DNA from: Bog-473 sp963750075
GTDB taxonomy: Bacteria; Actinomycetota; Acidimicrobiia; Acidimicrobiales; RAAP-2
Reading direction: 5' to 3'
DNA: 64,000 nucleotides
NCBI GenBank assembly: GCA_963750075.1
Contig: CAVVPG010000004.1
Coordinates: 496,001 to 560,000 of the forward strand
Shown here piece by piece: positions 34,236 to 45,100 of this stretch. The position numbers and the translations under genes were made by a program. The first letter of the stretch is position 1, and each line of letters begins with the position of its first letter. The notes beneath the pieces were generated by a model, which ran no database searches, was not told where the DNA came from, and saw only the letters and a list, made by a program, of their open reading frames with translations.

Positions 34236-37200
34236 TTACGGTTCTAGTGCGACGGTCGCGGCAATCCAGGCGTAGCCGGCATTGCTGGCCTGGCTCTGAG
34301 TCAGTGTGAAGGTTCCCGTAGCTCCTGCCCCCGTCTGGACACTCGCAGTAGGTTCAGCGGCGGCGTCGGATTCACACGCGCTTGTAGTCCCATTGCCGCA
34401 GGTGTTTGTGGTTTCATTGGACACCGCTGAGTACTGCATCGCAGCGCCGTCCTCGCCGCTGTAAGTGTCTGCATTGAAAGTCTGGGACCCTCCGGTTCCA
34501 TAGAACGCGATGACCTCATCATTCGCGTGGACCGTGGTCACTGACGGCGCTGTCATCGTCCAGTTGGAACCAGTGCCTGTGGAACCCGTCGTATCGGCGG
34601 ACAAATCGACCGGCGTGGATGTGCTCACCCCAGCGAACTCCAGGATTCCACCAGTTGCGTCCGCAGCTCCTTGTGTCCAACTAAAGGTCCAAGACGACGG
34701 TTCGCTAGAGCCAACTACATGGTAAAACTCGTCTTGGGTGAGGGATCCCGTTGTGTCGCTTCGTATCTGGGTCCAGTTGCTATTCGTAATGGCTGCCGAA
34801 GCGACGTCGTGGACGGTCACTTCCGCGATCAGCACATCTCCCGTGACGAGCGTTGATGGAGCTTTGATGGAGAGCGAGGTGACATCGTCGGCAGCGGCCG
34901 CCGAACACGAGGCTTCAGCCGTAGAAGTGTTGGTGGTGATATTTAGTTGCGAACACGAGCCGTCTAAGTGGATTGACGAAGTGACCGTGACCGTCGTGCT
35001 GATCGACGCGGTGTTACCCGCATTGTCCGTCCCGGTCAGAGTGTAGAGATAGCAGTAGCCCTTGGTGATTCCGCTCGGCTGGGTTGTACCGGTGACCGTG
35101 GTCGGCGAAGTGAACGGACCGCCCGAACCAGGAGCGCCACAGGTGGTGCCGGTGAGGGTCTCGGACTGCACGGTGAGGGTGCTCGACGCCAGACCCGAAC
35201 CGCTGTCGGTGTAATCGGCTCGGGAATTGATGGCGAAGCTGGTGCTGGTGGTGGTGCTAGTCGATCCACCAGAAGTGGCGGCGGCGCTGTTCACCGTCAC
35301 CGCTCCGCCGCTCGGTACGGTGGTGTCGACCTTCAGCGGCGAGGATGTGTGCGTGGTCTCGGTGTTCCCGGCGTTGTCGACCGACCAGTAGCTGATCGTC
35401 TGCGCCGATCCGTCGGGGATCGCAACTGCGCTGCCTGGGTACACCGTCTGAGTCCCGCCGTCGATCTCGTAGTACGTCGTGGCCACCCCCGAGCCGCCAG
35501 TGTCAGTTGCCGACAAGGTGAAGGTCGGGCTCGTACCCTTGTACCAGCCGCCTGTCCCATTGGGTGAGCTCGGACTGAGCGTGATCGTGGTCACCGGTGC
35601 GACGGTGTCGACCTTCAGCGGCGAGGATGTGTGCGTGGTCTCGGTGTTCCCGGCGTTGTCGACCGACCAGTAGCTGATCGTCTGCGCCGATCCGTCGGGG
35701 ATCGCAACTGCGCTGCCTGGGTACACCGTCTGAGTCCCGCCGTCGATCTCGTAGTACGTCGTGGCCACCCCCGAGCCGCCGGTGTCAGTTGCCGACAAGG
35801 TGAAGGTCGGGCTCGTACCCTTGTACCAGCCGCCTGTCCCATTGGGTGAGCTCGGACTGAGCGTGATCGTGGTCACCGGTGCGACGGTGTCGACCTTCAG
35901 CGGCGAGGATGTGTGCGTGGTCTCGGTGTTCCCGGCGTTGTCGACCGACCAGTAGCTGATCGTCTGCGCCGATCCGTCGGGGATCGCAACTGCGCTGCCT
36001 GGGTACACCGTCTGAGTCCCGCCGTCGATCTCGTAGTACGTCGTGGCCACCCCCGAGCCGCCGGTGTCAGTTGCCGACAAGGTGAAGGTCGGGCTCGTAC
36101 CCTTGTACCAGCCGCCTGTCCCATTGGGTGAGCTCGGACTGAGCGTGATCGTGGTCACCGGTGCGACGGTGTCGACCTTCAGCGGCGAGGATGTGTGCGT
36201 GGTCTCGGTGTTCCCGGCGTTGTCGACCGACCAGTAGCTGATCGTCTGCGCCGATCCGTCGGGGATCGCAACTGCGCTGCCTGGGTACACCGTCTGAGTC
36301 CCGCCGTCGATCTCGTAGTACGTCGTGGCCACCCCCGAGCCGCCAGTGTCAGTTGCCGACAAGGTGAAGGTCGGGCTCGTACCCTTGTACCAGCCGCCTG
36401 TCCCATTGGGTGAGCTCGGACTGAGCGTGATCGTGGTCACCGGTGCGACGGTGTCGACAAGTACGGGGCTGCTCGTCACACTGGCCGAGGTCCCATCATT
36501 GGCGGTACCAGTGAGCGTGTACTCGTAGCAGTTGCCGTTGGTGACACCGGTGTCGGGGCTGGCGACAGGTGTGGCGCCGGTGTAAACGCCCGTCGGGCAA
36601 ACTCCAGAGACCGGTGCCTGACCATTCGAGCGGGTGATGACGTTACTGGCCATCCCCGAGGCTGAATCGGTGAAGTTGGTCGTCGTGATTGTGACCGAGA
36701 GCGTGTTGGTGTACTTAGGCACGCTGATTATCCCACCAGTCGGCCCGTTGCCATCGACCGTTACCGGTATCGGCGGAGTACTTGCGGTCGAGTTCGTCGC
36801 GTTGTCAGTGCCAACAGCGACAAGGCTGTAGTTGCCGTTGGTGGGCAGGGACGTCCAGTTGAACTGGAAGTTCGGTGACGTGGTCGATGATCCGATCGTC
36901 CCCGGCGTGCTGGGGGAGCACGAAGTCGTGAACCCGGAGCAGTAGTAGTAGGTGACGGAGTTCATCCCCGAGCCACCACTATCTGTGGCGGCATCTTGCA
37001 GGACATTGGCCGAACTGGTCACGAGGGACGAGACAGTGAAGGTATTGCTGACCAGTGTAATGAGCGCGTCAGTGGCCGTGAGGGCGTAGCCGATGCACTC
37101 CTTGGAGATCTGGAGGCTGGAGAACGTTGCCGATCCGCTCACCGCGTTCACGGTGCCGTTGGTAACTACCGGCGAGCCGCCACAGGGGTTGGTCGTGATC

Positions 37201-38357
37201 GTGAGGGCTATGGTCGAAGTGTCAGAGGTCTGGTTCCCATTCTGGTCCTCGATAAGGACGTTAACCGCTGGACTCATCGACACGCCGACGTACACGTTGG
37301 AGGGCTGTTGGCCGAACACGAGCTGGCTCGCCGATCCCACGTTGATCACGACGTTGGAAGAGGCACCCGTCGGGGTGAGTCCCGTGCGGGTGGCCTTCAG
37401 CGTGTAGGTGCCTGCCGCCGCGGTGCCGGTGATCTGGCAGTTGGTGAAGGTGGCCACACCGGCCACCGCTGAGATGGTCGGGAACCCGGTGTTCGAGCAC
37501 GCCAGCGTCCCGGCACCCGGTCCGGAGCTGACGGCGAGAGTCACGCTGCCCGTGTCGTTGACCACGTTGCCGCTGGCGTCCTCGACCTTGACGACCGGCG
37601 AGGTGGTGAAGTTCGTCCCCTCGGTCACGTTGCCCACGGGCTCGGTGGTGAACACCAACTGGTTCGCCGATCCCACGTTGATCACGACGTTGGAAGAGGT
37701 AAACGGTCCCGTGAGACCACTCCGGCTCGCACTGAGAACGTAGGTGCCCGCCGCCGCGGTGCCGGTGATCTGGCAGTTGGTGAAGGTGGCCACACCGGCC
37801 ACCGCTGAGATGGTCGGGAACCCGGTGTTCGAGCACGCCAGCGTCCCGGCACCCGGTCCGGAGCTGACGGCGAGAGTCACGCTGCCCGTGTCGTTGACCA
37901 CGTTGCCGCTGGCGTCCTCGACCTTGACGACCGGCGAGGTGGTGAAGTTCGTCCCCTCGGTCACGTTGCCCACGGGCTCGGTGGTGAAGACCAACTGGTT
38001 CGCCGATCCCACGTTGATCACGACGTTGGAAGAGGTAAACGGTCCCGTGAGACCACTGCGGCTCGCACTGAGAACGTAGGTGCCCGCCGCCGCGGTGCCG
38101 GTGATCTGGCAGTTGGTGAAGGTGGCCACACCGGCCACCGCTGAGATGGTCGGGAACCCGGTGTTCGAGCACGCCAGCGTCCCGGCACCCGGTCCGGAGC
38201 TGACGGCGAGAGTCACGCTGCCCGTGTCGTTGACCACGTTGCCGCTGGCGTCCTCGACCTTGACGACCGGCGAGGTGGTGAAGTTCGTCCCCTCGGTCAC
38301 GTTGCCCACGGGCTCGGTGGTGAACACCAGCTGGCTCGCCGATCCCACGTTGATCAC
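34236..38357 (-). CDS. Giant Ig/OmpL47-repeat surface protein, C-terminal 1373 residues
   Basis: This is the long intact C-terminal part of a very large exported repeat protein whose N-terminus lies in broken frames up to 41563. From its N-terminus it shows three near-identical 112-aa Ig-like repeats (NQLVFTTEPVGNVTEGTNFT type) and a divergent one. After other Ig-like modules come four almost identical 94-aa repeats (TTYYEIDGG to YWSVDNAGNTE, OmpL47 type). The last 250 residues form a Ser/Thr-rich end domain (VTTVHANDEVIAFYG to YAWIAATVALEP). There are no LPXTG motif and no C-terminal transmembrane helix. It is probably an extracellular adhesin or fibre-associated protein. It reads continuously from 38357, where a small indel breaks the upstream frame. 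Confidence 0.8.
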   Translation of the reverse strand: MINVGSASQLVFTTEPVGNVTEGTNFTTSPVVKVEDASGNVVNDTGSVTLAVSSGPGAGTLACSNTGFPTISAVAGVATFTNCQITGTAAAGTYVLSASRSGLTGPFTSSNVVINVGSANQLVFTTEPVGNVTEGTNFTTSPVVKVEDASGNVVNDTGSVTLAVSSGPGAGTLACSNTGFPTISAVAGVATFTNCQITGTAAAGTYVLSASRSGLTGPFTSSNVVINVGSANQLVFTTEPVGNVTEGTNFTTSPVVKVEDASGNVVNDTGSVTLAVSSGPGAGTLACSNTGFPTISAVAGVATFTNCQITGTAAAGTYTLKATRTGLTPTGASSNVVINVGSASQLVFGQQPSNVYVGVSMSPAVNVLIEDQNGNQTSDTSTIALTITTNPCGGSPVVTNGTVNAVSGSATFSSLQISKECIGYALTATDALITLVSNTFTVSSLVTSSANVLQDAATDSGGSGMNSVTYYYCSGFTTSCSPSTPGTIGSSTTSPNFQFNWTSLPTNGNYSLVAVGTDNATNSTASTPPIPVTVDGNGPTGGIISVPKYTNTLSVTITTTNFTDSASGMASNVITRSNGQAPVSGVCPTGVYTGATPVASPDTGVTNGNCYEYTLTGTANDGTSASVTSSPVLVDTVAPVTTITLSPSSPNGTGGWYKGTSPTFTLSATDTGGSGVATTYYEIDGGTQTVYPGSAVAIPDGSAQTISYWSVDNAGNTETTHTSSPLKVDTVAPVTTITLSPSSPNGTGGWYKGTSPTFTLSATDTGGSGVATTYYEIDGGTQTVYPGSAVAIPDGSAQTISYWSVDNAGNTETTHTSSPLKVDTVAPVTTITLSPSSPNGTGGWYKGTSPTFTLSATDTGGSGVATTYYEIDGGTQTVYPGSAVAIPDGSAQTISYWSVDNAGNTETTHTSSPLKVDTVAPVTTITLSPSSPNGTGGWYKGTSPTFTLSATDTGGSGVATTYYEIDGGTQTVYPGSAVAIPDGSAQTISYWSVDNAGNTETTHTSSPLKVDTTVPSGGAVTVNSAAATSGGSTSTTTSTSFAINSRADYTDSGSGLASSTLTVQSETLTGTTCGAPGSGGPFTSPTTVTGTTQPSGITKGYCYLYTLTGTDNAGNTASISTTVTVTSSIHLDGSCSQLNITTNTSTAEASCSAAAADDVTSLSIKAPSTLVTGDVLIAEVTVHDVASAAITNSNWTQIRSDTTGSLTQDEFYHVVGSSEPSSWTFSWTQGAADATGGILEFAGVSTSTPVDLSADTTGSTGTGSNWTMTAPSVTTVHANDEVIAFYGTGGSQTFNADTYSGEDGAAMQYSAVSNETTNTCGNGTTSACESDAAAEPTASVQTGAGATGTFTLTQSQASNAGYAWIAATVALEP
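35322..36449 (-). repeat. Four tandem 282-bp repeats (94 aa each)
   Basis: Four head-to-tail units of exactly 282 bp, starting at 35322, 35604, 35886 and 36168, encode OmpL47-type domains. The copies are almost identical; the clearest difference is one A/G position (GCCAGTGTC in the outer two, GCCGGTGTC in the inner two). Such identity implies recent duplication or gene conversion, and unit number may vary between strains. Confidence 0.95.
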
Positions 38358-39663
38358 GACGTTGGAAGAGGCTCCCTGTGGTGAGTCCGCTGCGCGTGGC
38401 CTTCAGCGTGTAGGTGCCTGCCGCCGCGGTGCCGGTGATCTGGCAGTTGGTGAAGGTGGCCACACCGGCCACCGCTGAGATGGTCGGGAACCCGGTGTTC
38501 GAGCACGCCAGCGTCCCGGCACCCGGTCCGGAGCTGACGGCGAGAGTCACGCTGCCCGTGTCGTTGACCACGTTGCCGCTGGCGTCCTCGACCTTGACGA
38601 CCGGCGAGGTGGTGAAGTTCGTCCCCTCGGTCACGTTGCCCACGGGCTCGGTGGTGAACACCAACTGGTTCGCCGATCCCACGTTGATCACGACGTTGGA
38701 AGAGGTAAACGGTCCCGTGAGACCACTCCGGCTCGCACTGAGAACGTAGGTGCCTGCCGCCGCGGTGCCGGTGATCTGGCAGTTGGTGAAGGTGGCCACA
38801 CCGGCCACCGCTGAGATGGTCGGGAACCCGGTGTTCGAGCACGCCAGCGTCCCGGCACCCGGTCCGGAGCTGACGGCGAGAGTCACGCTGCCCGTGTCGT
38901 TGACCACGTTGCCGCTGGCGTCCTCGACCTTGACGACCGGCGAGGTGGTGAAGTTCGTCCCCTCGGTCACGTTGCCCACGGGCTCGGTGGTGAAGACCAG
39001 CTGGCTGGCCGCCCCGCGTTGATCACCACGTTTGAGGAGGCACCCGTCGGGTGAGTCCGGTACGGGTGGCGACGAGGGTGTAGGTGCCCGCCGCCGCGGT
39101 GCCGGTGATCTGGCAGTTGGTGAAGGTGGCCACACCGGCGACGGCGGCGATGGTCGGGAACCCGGTGTTCGAGCACGCCAGCGTCCCGGCGCCCGGTCCG
39201 GAGTTGATGGCGAGTGTCACGCTGCCCGTGTCGTTGACCACGTTGCCGCTGGCGTCCTCGACCTTGACGACCGGCGAGGTGGTGAAGTTCGTCCCCTCGG
39301 TCACGTTGCCCACGGGCTCGGTGGTGAAGACCAACTGGTTCGCCGATCCCACGTTGAGGTCACGACGTTGGAAGAGGTAAACGGTCCCGTGAGACCACTG
39401 CGGCTCGCACTGAGAGACGTAGGTGCCCGCCGCCGCGGCGCCGGTGATCTGGCAGTTGGTGAAGGTCGCCACACCGGCGACGGCGGCGATGGTCGGGAAC
39501 CCGGTGTTGGAGCACGTCAGCGACCCGGTGCCCGGTCCGGAGTTGATGGCCAGTTTCACGCTGCCGGTGTCGGTGGTCACCACGTTGCCGTTGGCGTCCT
39601 CGACCTTGACGACGGGCGAGGTGGTGAGGTTCGCCCTCGGTCACGTTGCCCACGGGCTCGGTG
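37327..39663 (-). repeat. Seven tandem ~336-bp Ig-like repeats
   Basis: The marker GATCTGGCAG recurs at 37431, 37767, 38103, 38437, 38773, 39107 and 39446, giving spacings of 336, 336, 334, 336, 334 and 339. The 112-aa unit is an Ig-like domain with conserved VVKVEDASGNVV and ATFTNCQITGTAAAGTY. Spacings that depart from 336 mark where the reading frame breaks. Copies are nearly identical, so assembly collapse or miscounting is possible. Confidence 0.93.
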
Positions 39664-40392
39664 GTGAAGCACCAGTGTTCCTCGCCGTGCCAGGTTCCCC
39701 CGGGTCACAACGGGCTGGACGGGGAGACGGTAAGGCAACGGCTGTCTCGCCGAAGAGCTCCGTTGTGAACGTTCGCCAACGGAGCTGGTGCAGACAATAA
39801 TTCGTGCGCTCAGTGCCGCGCCGTAGCGGTAGTCGGAACTGCAGCGTGAAAGCCTGTCCGAGCAGTTCAGGTAGGTCACGAGTGAACGAGATGAACGATG
39901 TTCTGACACGCCATTCGGGACCGTGATTACCTGGCCAGACACCGTCATCGTGGACTGCGAGACAGCGCAGCCCCCGATAAACGCGACACGTAACCTGCAC
40001 TACCGCTAGTCGTCTTCTGCGGAACTGTCCAGCCCGAGGGAATGGTCAACGTTAAGGCTTGACCCCGTGCCTGTAGTTGCAGCTGAAACTACAGGTGTCA
40101 TTGCCAGTCGTAAAGACAAACGTCAGACCATTGCCCGTCGATCCGGCCGTCACCGAGGTGGGCGACACAGTCATTGTGCCGTTACCACGGAGGGGCCGTC
40201 GCTGCGGATGCAGGCCCCTCGCACATCAAAGGTGTCGCTGTAACCGCACCGCCAGCAGCAGCGCTGGAAGGAAGATCCGTAAGTGGATAGCTTCACCGTG
40301 GATTCACCCATCGCTGAGCGGCTGGTAGCCGCGTAAATCGGATTTGTGCATAGAAGGACGTGTGGCGAACGGAGTCGAGAGGATTCGCATCA
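38358..40392 (-). pseudogene. Middle of giant surface protein, multiply frameshifted
   Basis: This joins the N-terminal (40393-41563) and C-terminal (34236-38357) parts. Ig-like repeats of the 336-bp type are found in all three minus-strand frames, with breaks near 38375, 39012-39050 and 39355-39420. Compared with an intact copy, CGTCGGGGTGAGTCCC at about 37373 becomes CGTCGGGTGAGTCC at about 39046, losing one G and one C. From 39670 to 40250 another beta-sandwich-like domain is readable only by changing frame (GTMTVSPTSVTAGST; LTLTIPSGWTV; FIGGCAVSQSTMTVSG). The stretch 40250-40392 gives no readable domain. It could be real decay or accumulated indel error. Confidence 0.6.
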
Positions 40393-41563
40393 TCAGTGTC
40401 CGTTCACCATCGGTTCCGGAACCACCGGGGCGATTAGGTCGATCCGAATCACCGTGCCCGCCGTCTCCACTGCCTCCACGTTGCCGACATTGTCAACCGA
40501 GAAGTACTTGATCGTGTATTGGCCCGAGGTGTTGAGCAAGATTGAAGTACCTGTCTTGGTAGTGCCCTGGGGAACGCCGCCGATCTCTGATGGCGTAGAT
40601 CCGTCGGTCGTGTAGTAGGTCTGAGCGACACCAGATCCCACGTCGGTCGGCGACAGGGTCACCGTCTGGTCGTGTTCTTCCAGGCATTCCCAATCGAGGC
40701 TGTGTTGTCCGTCGTTACCGGTGCCGTGGTGTCGATGCCCACCTCGGTGGCCCCCGACGGGCTGCTCACGTTGGAGTTGTTGCCGGTGGCCACGGCGACC
40801 ACGTTGTAGGTCCCGTCCACCGGGAAGGGGCTCCAGCGCCACCGACCAGCTCGGCCCGGTCGAGGACGGGCCAATCAAGTGCCATGGAGTGCTCGACGTG
40901 CACGACCCGGCCGATGTCGGGCAGTAGTAGTAGGCCACCGAGGCCACCCCGGTGCCACCCACGTCGGTGGGCGAGTTGGTTAGCGTCACCGTCTCGTTGT
41001 CCACCCAGATGGGGCTGGTCCCGTAGTGGACGTTGGCCGTCACGCCCGGGGCCGAGGCCGTCGGGGTGGTGGCGTCGACGGTGACCGCGGGACTCTTGGC
41101 GCTCTCGATGCCCACCCAGTTCGTGCCGGAGATCTTCGGCGTGTCGGTGTAGACCCAGGTGCCGTTGGGCACGCTGGTCTCGCTGCAGTTGACCGTGCCC
41201 AAGGCGATCGAGCACGTGGCTGACGTCACCGTGCCACTGCCACTCCCTGACGGGTATCGGGTCACGGTGTAGCTGGTGAGCGCCATGTGTCCGGTGGTGG
41301 TCGACACCTCCGAGAAGCTCAGGCTCACCGTGCTTCCGTTCGCCCCGTTGGTGGTCGGCGTCCCCGGTGTGGCCCCTGTGGGCAGCGAGTCCGCCACCGC
41401 TGCCGCCGGGTTCGAGCTGTCAGTGGTCACCCAGTAGGCAAAGGCCAGTCCGGCTCCGAGCGCAATGAGGCCCATGATCGCGGCCAGGCCGGTCGACGAG
41501 AACGCGGGTGCGTCCTGACGAGCTTCGACGACCGTGCTGTGGGGAACCGCCGAAGAGTCTCAT
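40393..41563 (-). pseudogene. N-terminal part of giant surface protein with TasA-type signal
   Basis: The start is ATG 41563 (MRLFGGS), overlapping the stop of the TasA-like gene by ATGA. After 8 codons one base is missing near 41545 (TTCCCCACAGC needs a fifth C), after which EARQDAPAFSS leads to a hydrophobic signal segment (AAIMGLIALGAGLAFAYW). Ig-like domains with paired Cys follow (SVAYYYCPTSAGSC). Although the ORF from 41475 to 40393 looks intact, roughly 40690-40840 reads as Arg/Gln-rich nonsense. The correct frame there gives DGTYNVVAVATGNNSNVSS, so two compensating indels are hidden. It ends at 40393 without a proper terminus and most likely continues into 34236-40392. Confidence 0.65.
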
Positions 41564-42059
41564 TGCTTCTCCACCGTGATCGTCACCGGAATGGAGAAGG
41601 TGGCCCCCTGGCACCCGTTCGACGACGATGCGTTCATCGACGCCGAGTTCGCAAGGTCGATGGTCTGGGTGTTGCCGTTCACGGCGGTGATCGGAGTGCT
41701 CCCAGTCCAGTTAGTGAACGTGACGCCCGTCGTGGTGCAGCTGCTCAAGTGGTTGGCGTCCGGCGTAATGGTTCCGCCGTTCTGAGCGCGACGTTCACGA
41801 GGGTCACGGCATAGGAGTTCGGGTTTTCGACCGTCAAGATGACGTCACCACCCGTGCTGCCCGGATAGAGCGGCGTCGAAGGCGACCCGACCACCGCCTG
41901 AAGGACGATGGGGCTCATCGTCCCGGTCGATCCGTGCCCGCTGCCCGATCCGTGCGACGTGAAGTACGCCCACGCCGCGGCCCCGACGGCGAGGACGCCG
42001 ACGGCGGCAAGGATCGTGATGAGGCGGCGCCTGCTGCTCATGCTCGGGGCGTGTCTCAT
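41560..42059 (-). pseudogene. TasA/camelysin-like secreted protein, frameshifted
   Basis: From ATG 42059, a basic start and hydrophobic segment (LITILAAVGVLAVGAAAWAY) lead into FTSHGSGSG and PLYPGSTGGDVILTVENPN, matching the secreted protein at 7495-8121 (LLYPGGNGDVVVTISNPNPY). Near 41780 the frame changes; the second part reads TITPDANHLSSC to GCQGATFSIPVTITVEKQ. The length is one base short of a whole frame, so a single deletion explains it. Its stop overlaps the start of the giant surface protein by 4 nt (ATGA), linking a fibre-type subunit to an adhesin. Confidence 0.65.
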
Positions 42060-42130
42060 GGCGACACCACCATGCAGTGGTTGTAACGGGGCGCCTGCCG
42101 CCTGCGCCACGGAGTGCTCGCTTCGGCTCA

Positions 42131-45100
42131 TCAGAAGCCCCCCGCCGAGCACTGGCCGGTCCTGGACCCGCCCACGGTGTTGCGTTGCCCACCGTCATCG
42201 AGTGCTGGGTTGTTGGACGTGGCGCACGAGAGCGACCCGCTGATGTGGTTGCCTTCGATCTCGGGGTCGTCGCCCCCGGTGTTGCCCGAGACACTCAGCG
42301 TCCCGTTGATCGTGTCGCCGCCGAGTTCGATGCCGCCCGTGTTATTGGAGATCGTGACCGTGCCGGTGATGGTGTTGTCCGCACATGCAGGTGTCCCGTC
42401 CTCCCCGCCGTCACCGATCATCACAAAGCCCGTCGTGCCCGACACCGTCACGTTGCCAGAGATGGTCGAGCCGCAGAAGCGGATGGCGGCTGCCCCGTTG
42501 GAGGTGATCCCGCCGCTCACGTTGGCCCCGTTCAAGAACAGCGCCCCGCCCGACTGGACGCTTATCCCGCCGGTCACCTTGCCGCTGATGCAGATGGACT
42601 GGCCCGAGGTGACGGTGTAGCCACCGCTGATGGTGCCGGTGAGGCAAGACGAGCTGTAGCCCACCGTCAGGGTGAGGGTGTTCGACTGGCTGGAGCTGTC
42701 GTTGGCATCGCCCGAGTAGGAGGCGTAGATCGGTGTAGGTCCCCGGCGGAAGGGCCTTGGTCACCAAGGTGGCCTGGCCCGAGGCGTTGAGGGTGGCCGT
42801 GTCGATCAGTAGCCGTTGGGCGGGCTGTCCTGGTAGAAGGTCACGGTGCCCGTCGGCCCCGTTCCCGGCGTGGTCTGGGCGCTCAAGCTGACGGCCTGGC
42901 CGAAGTGCGAAGGGTTGGGCGAGGCGCTTAGCACGAGGCTCGTGGAGGCCTGGTTCACCTTCTGGGTCACCACATTCGAGGTCGAGCCTGCGTAGTTACC
43001 CGAGGCCGCGTAGACGGCCTCGACGTAGTCGGTGCCGACCGGCAGGGTCGTCGTCGAGTAGGTGGCCTTGCCCGCTTGAAAGGGTCGCCGGTCCCGAGGG
43101 AGGACTTGGTGCCACACGACGACGTGGTGCAGCTGTAGAAGGTGACCGTGCCGCTCGGCGTCCCCGTGGTGGCCGAAACCGTGTCGTGAAGGTGACCGAG
43201 GTCCCGTAGGTGGACGGGTTGGGCGACGAGGTGAGCTGAGGTCGTCGGCGCCGGCGTTGACGACCTGGCTGACCACGCGGAGGTGGAGCTCGAGTAGTTG
43301 CCCGAAGCCCCGTAGACGGCCTCGACGTAGGTCGGTCCCGACCGGCAGCGTCGAGGTGGCGTAGGTGGCCTGGCCGCCCGAGAGGGTCCCGGTCCCGAGC
43401 AAGGTCTTGGTGCCACACGCCGAGGTGGTGCAGCTGTAGAAGCTCACCGTGCCCGTCGGCGTGCCCGTGGTGGCCGAGACGGTCGCGGTGAAGGTCACCG
43501 AGGTGCCGTAGGTCGAGGGGTTGGGCGACGAGGTGAGCTTGGTCGTGGTCGCGAGGGCGTTGACCACCTGGGTCACCACGTTCGACGTCGAGCCGCCGTA
43601 GTTGCCCGAGGCCCCGTAGACCGCCTCGACGTAGGTGGTGCCCGACCGGCAGCGCTCGAGGTCGAGTAGGTGGCCTTGCCCGGCTCAGGGTCCCGGTCCC
43701 GAGCGAGGTCTTGGTGCCACAGCGCCGAGGTGGTGCAGCTGTAGAAGGTGACCGTGCCGCTCGGGCGTGCCCGAGCAGGCCGACACCGTGTCGGTGAAGG
43801 TGACCGAGGAGCCGTAGGTCGAGGGGTTGGGCGAGCAGGTGAGGACCGAGGTGGTCGACGAGCGCGTTGACCACCTGGGCTCACCACGTTCGAGGTGGAG
43901 CCGCCGTAGTTGCCCGAAGCCCCGTAGACGGCCTCGACGTAGGTGGTGCCCACCGGCAGCGTCGAGGTGGAGTAGGTGGCCTTGCCCGACTGCTGAGCGT
44001 CCCGGTCCCGAGCGAGGTCTTGGTGCCACAGGCCGAGGTGGTGCAGCTGTAGAAGGTCACCGTGCCGCTCGGGGTGCCCGAGGAGGCCGACACCGTGTCG
44101 GTGAAGGTGACCGAGGAGCCGTAGCTCGACGGGTTGGGCGAGCAGGTGAGGACCGAGGTGGTCGAGAGCGCGTTGACCACCTGGGCCACCACGTTCGAGG
44201 TCGAGCCGCCGTAGTTGCCCGAGGCCCCGTAGACGGCCTCGACGTAGGTGGTGCCCACCGGAGGCTCGAGGTGGAGTAGGTGGCCTTGCCCGAGGCTGAG
44301 CGTCCCGGTCCCGAGCGAGGTCTTGGTGCCACAGGTGTTGGTGGTGCAGCTGTAGAAGGTCACCGTGCCGCCCGGCGTGCCCGAGGAGGCCGACACCGTG
44401 TCGGTGAAGGTGACCGAGGAGCCGTAGGTCGACGGGTTGGGCGACGGTGAGGACCGAGGTGGTCCCGAGCGCGTTGACCACCTGGGCCACCAGTTCGACG
44501 TCGAGCCGCCGTAGTTGCCCGAGGCCCCGTAGAGGCCTCGACGTAGGTGGTGCCCACCGGGAGGCCCGAGGTCGAGTAGGTGGCCTTGCCCGAGGCTGAG
44601 CGTCCCGGTCCCGAGCGAGGTCTTGGTGCCGCAGGTGTTGGTGGTGCAGCTGTAGAAGGTCACCGTGCCGCTCGGCGTGCCCGAGGAGGCCGAGACCGTG
44701 TCGGTGAAGGTGACCGAGGAGCCGTAGCTCGACGGGTTGGGCGAGCAGGTGAGGACCGAGGTGGTCCCGAGCGCGTTGACCACCTGGGCTCACCACGTTC
44801 GAGGTCGAGCCGCCGTAGTTGCCCGAGGCCCCGTAGACCGCCTCGACGTAGGTGGTGCCCACCGGGAGGCTCGAGGTCGAGTAGGTGGCCTTGCCCGAGC
44901 TGAGGGTGCCGGTCCCGAGCGAGGTCTTGGTGCCAGCAGGCCGTTGGTGGTGCAGCTGTAGAAGGTCACCGTGCCGCCCGGCGTGCCCGAGGAGGCCGAG
45001 ACGGTGTCGGTGAAGGTGACCGAGGTGCCGTAGCTCGACGGGTTGGGCGACAGGTGAGGACCGAGGTGGTCGAGATCGAGCCTGAGGTCACGGTCTGAGT

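Noticed and set aside
35349..36528. Repeated 72-75-codon plus- and minus-strand frames inside the 282-bp units
   Set aside because: They are identical copies in wrong frames of the repeat, with no start signals.
35322..39663. Regular tandem repeats as a possible CRISPR array
   Set aside because: Units are 282 or 336 bp without unique spacers and encode protein domains in one strand.
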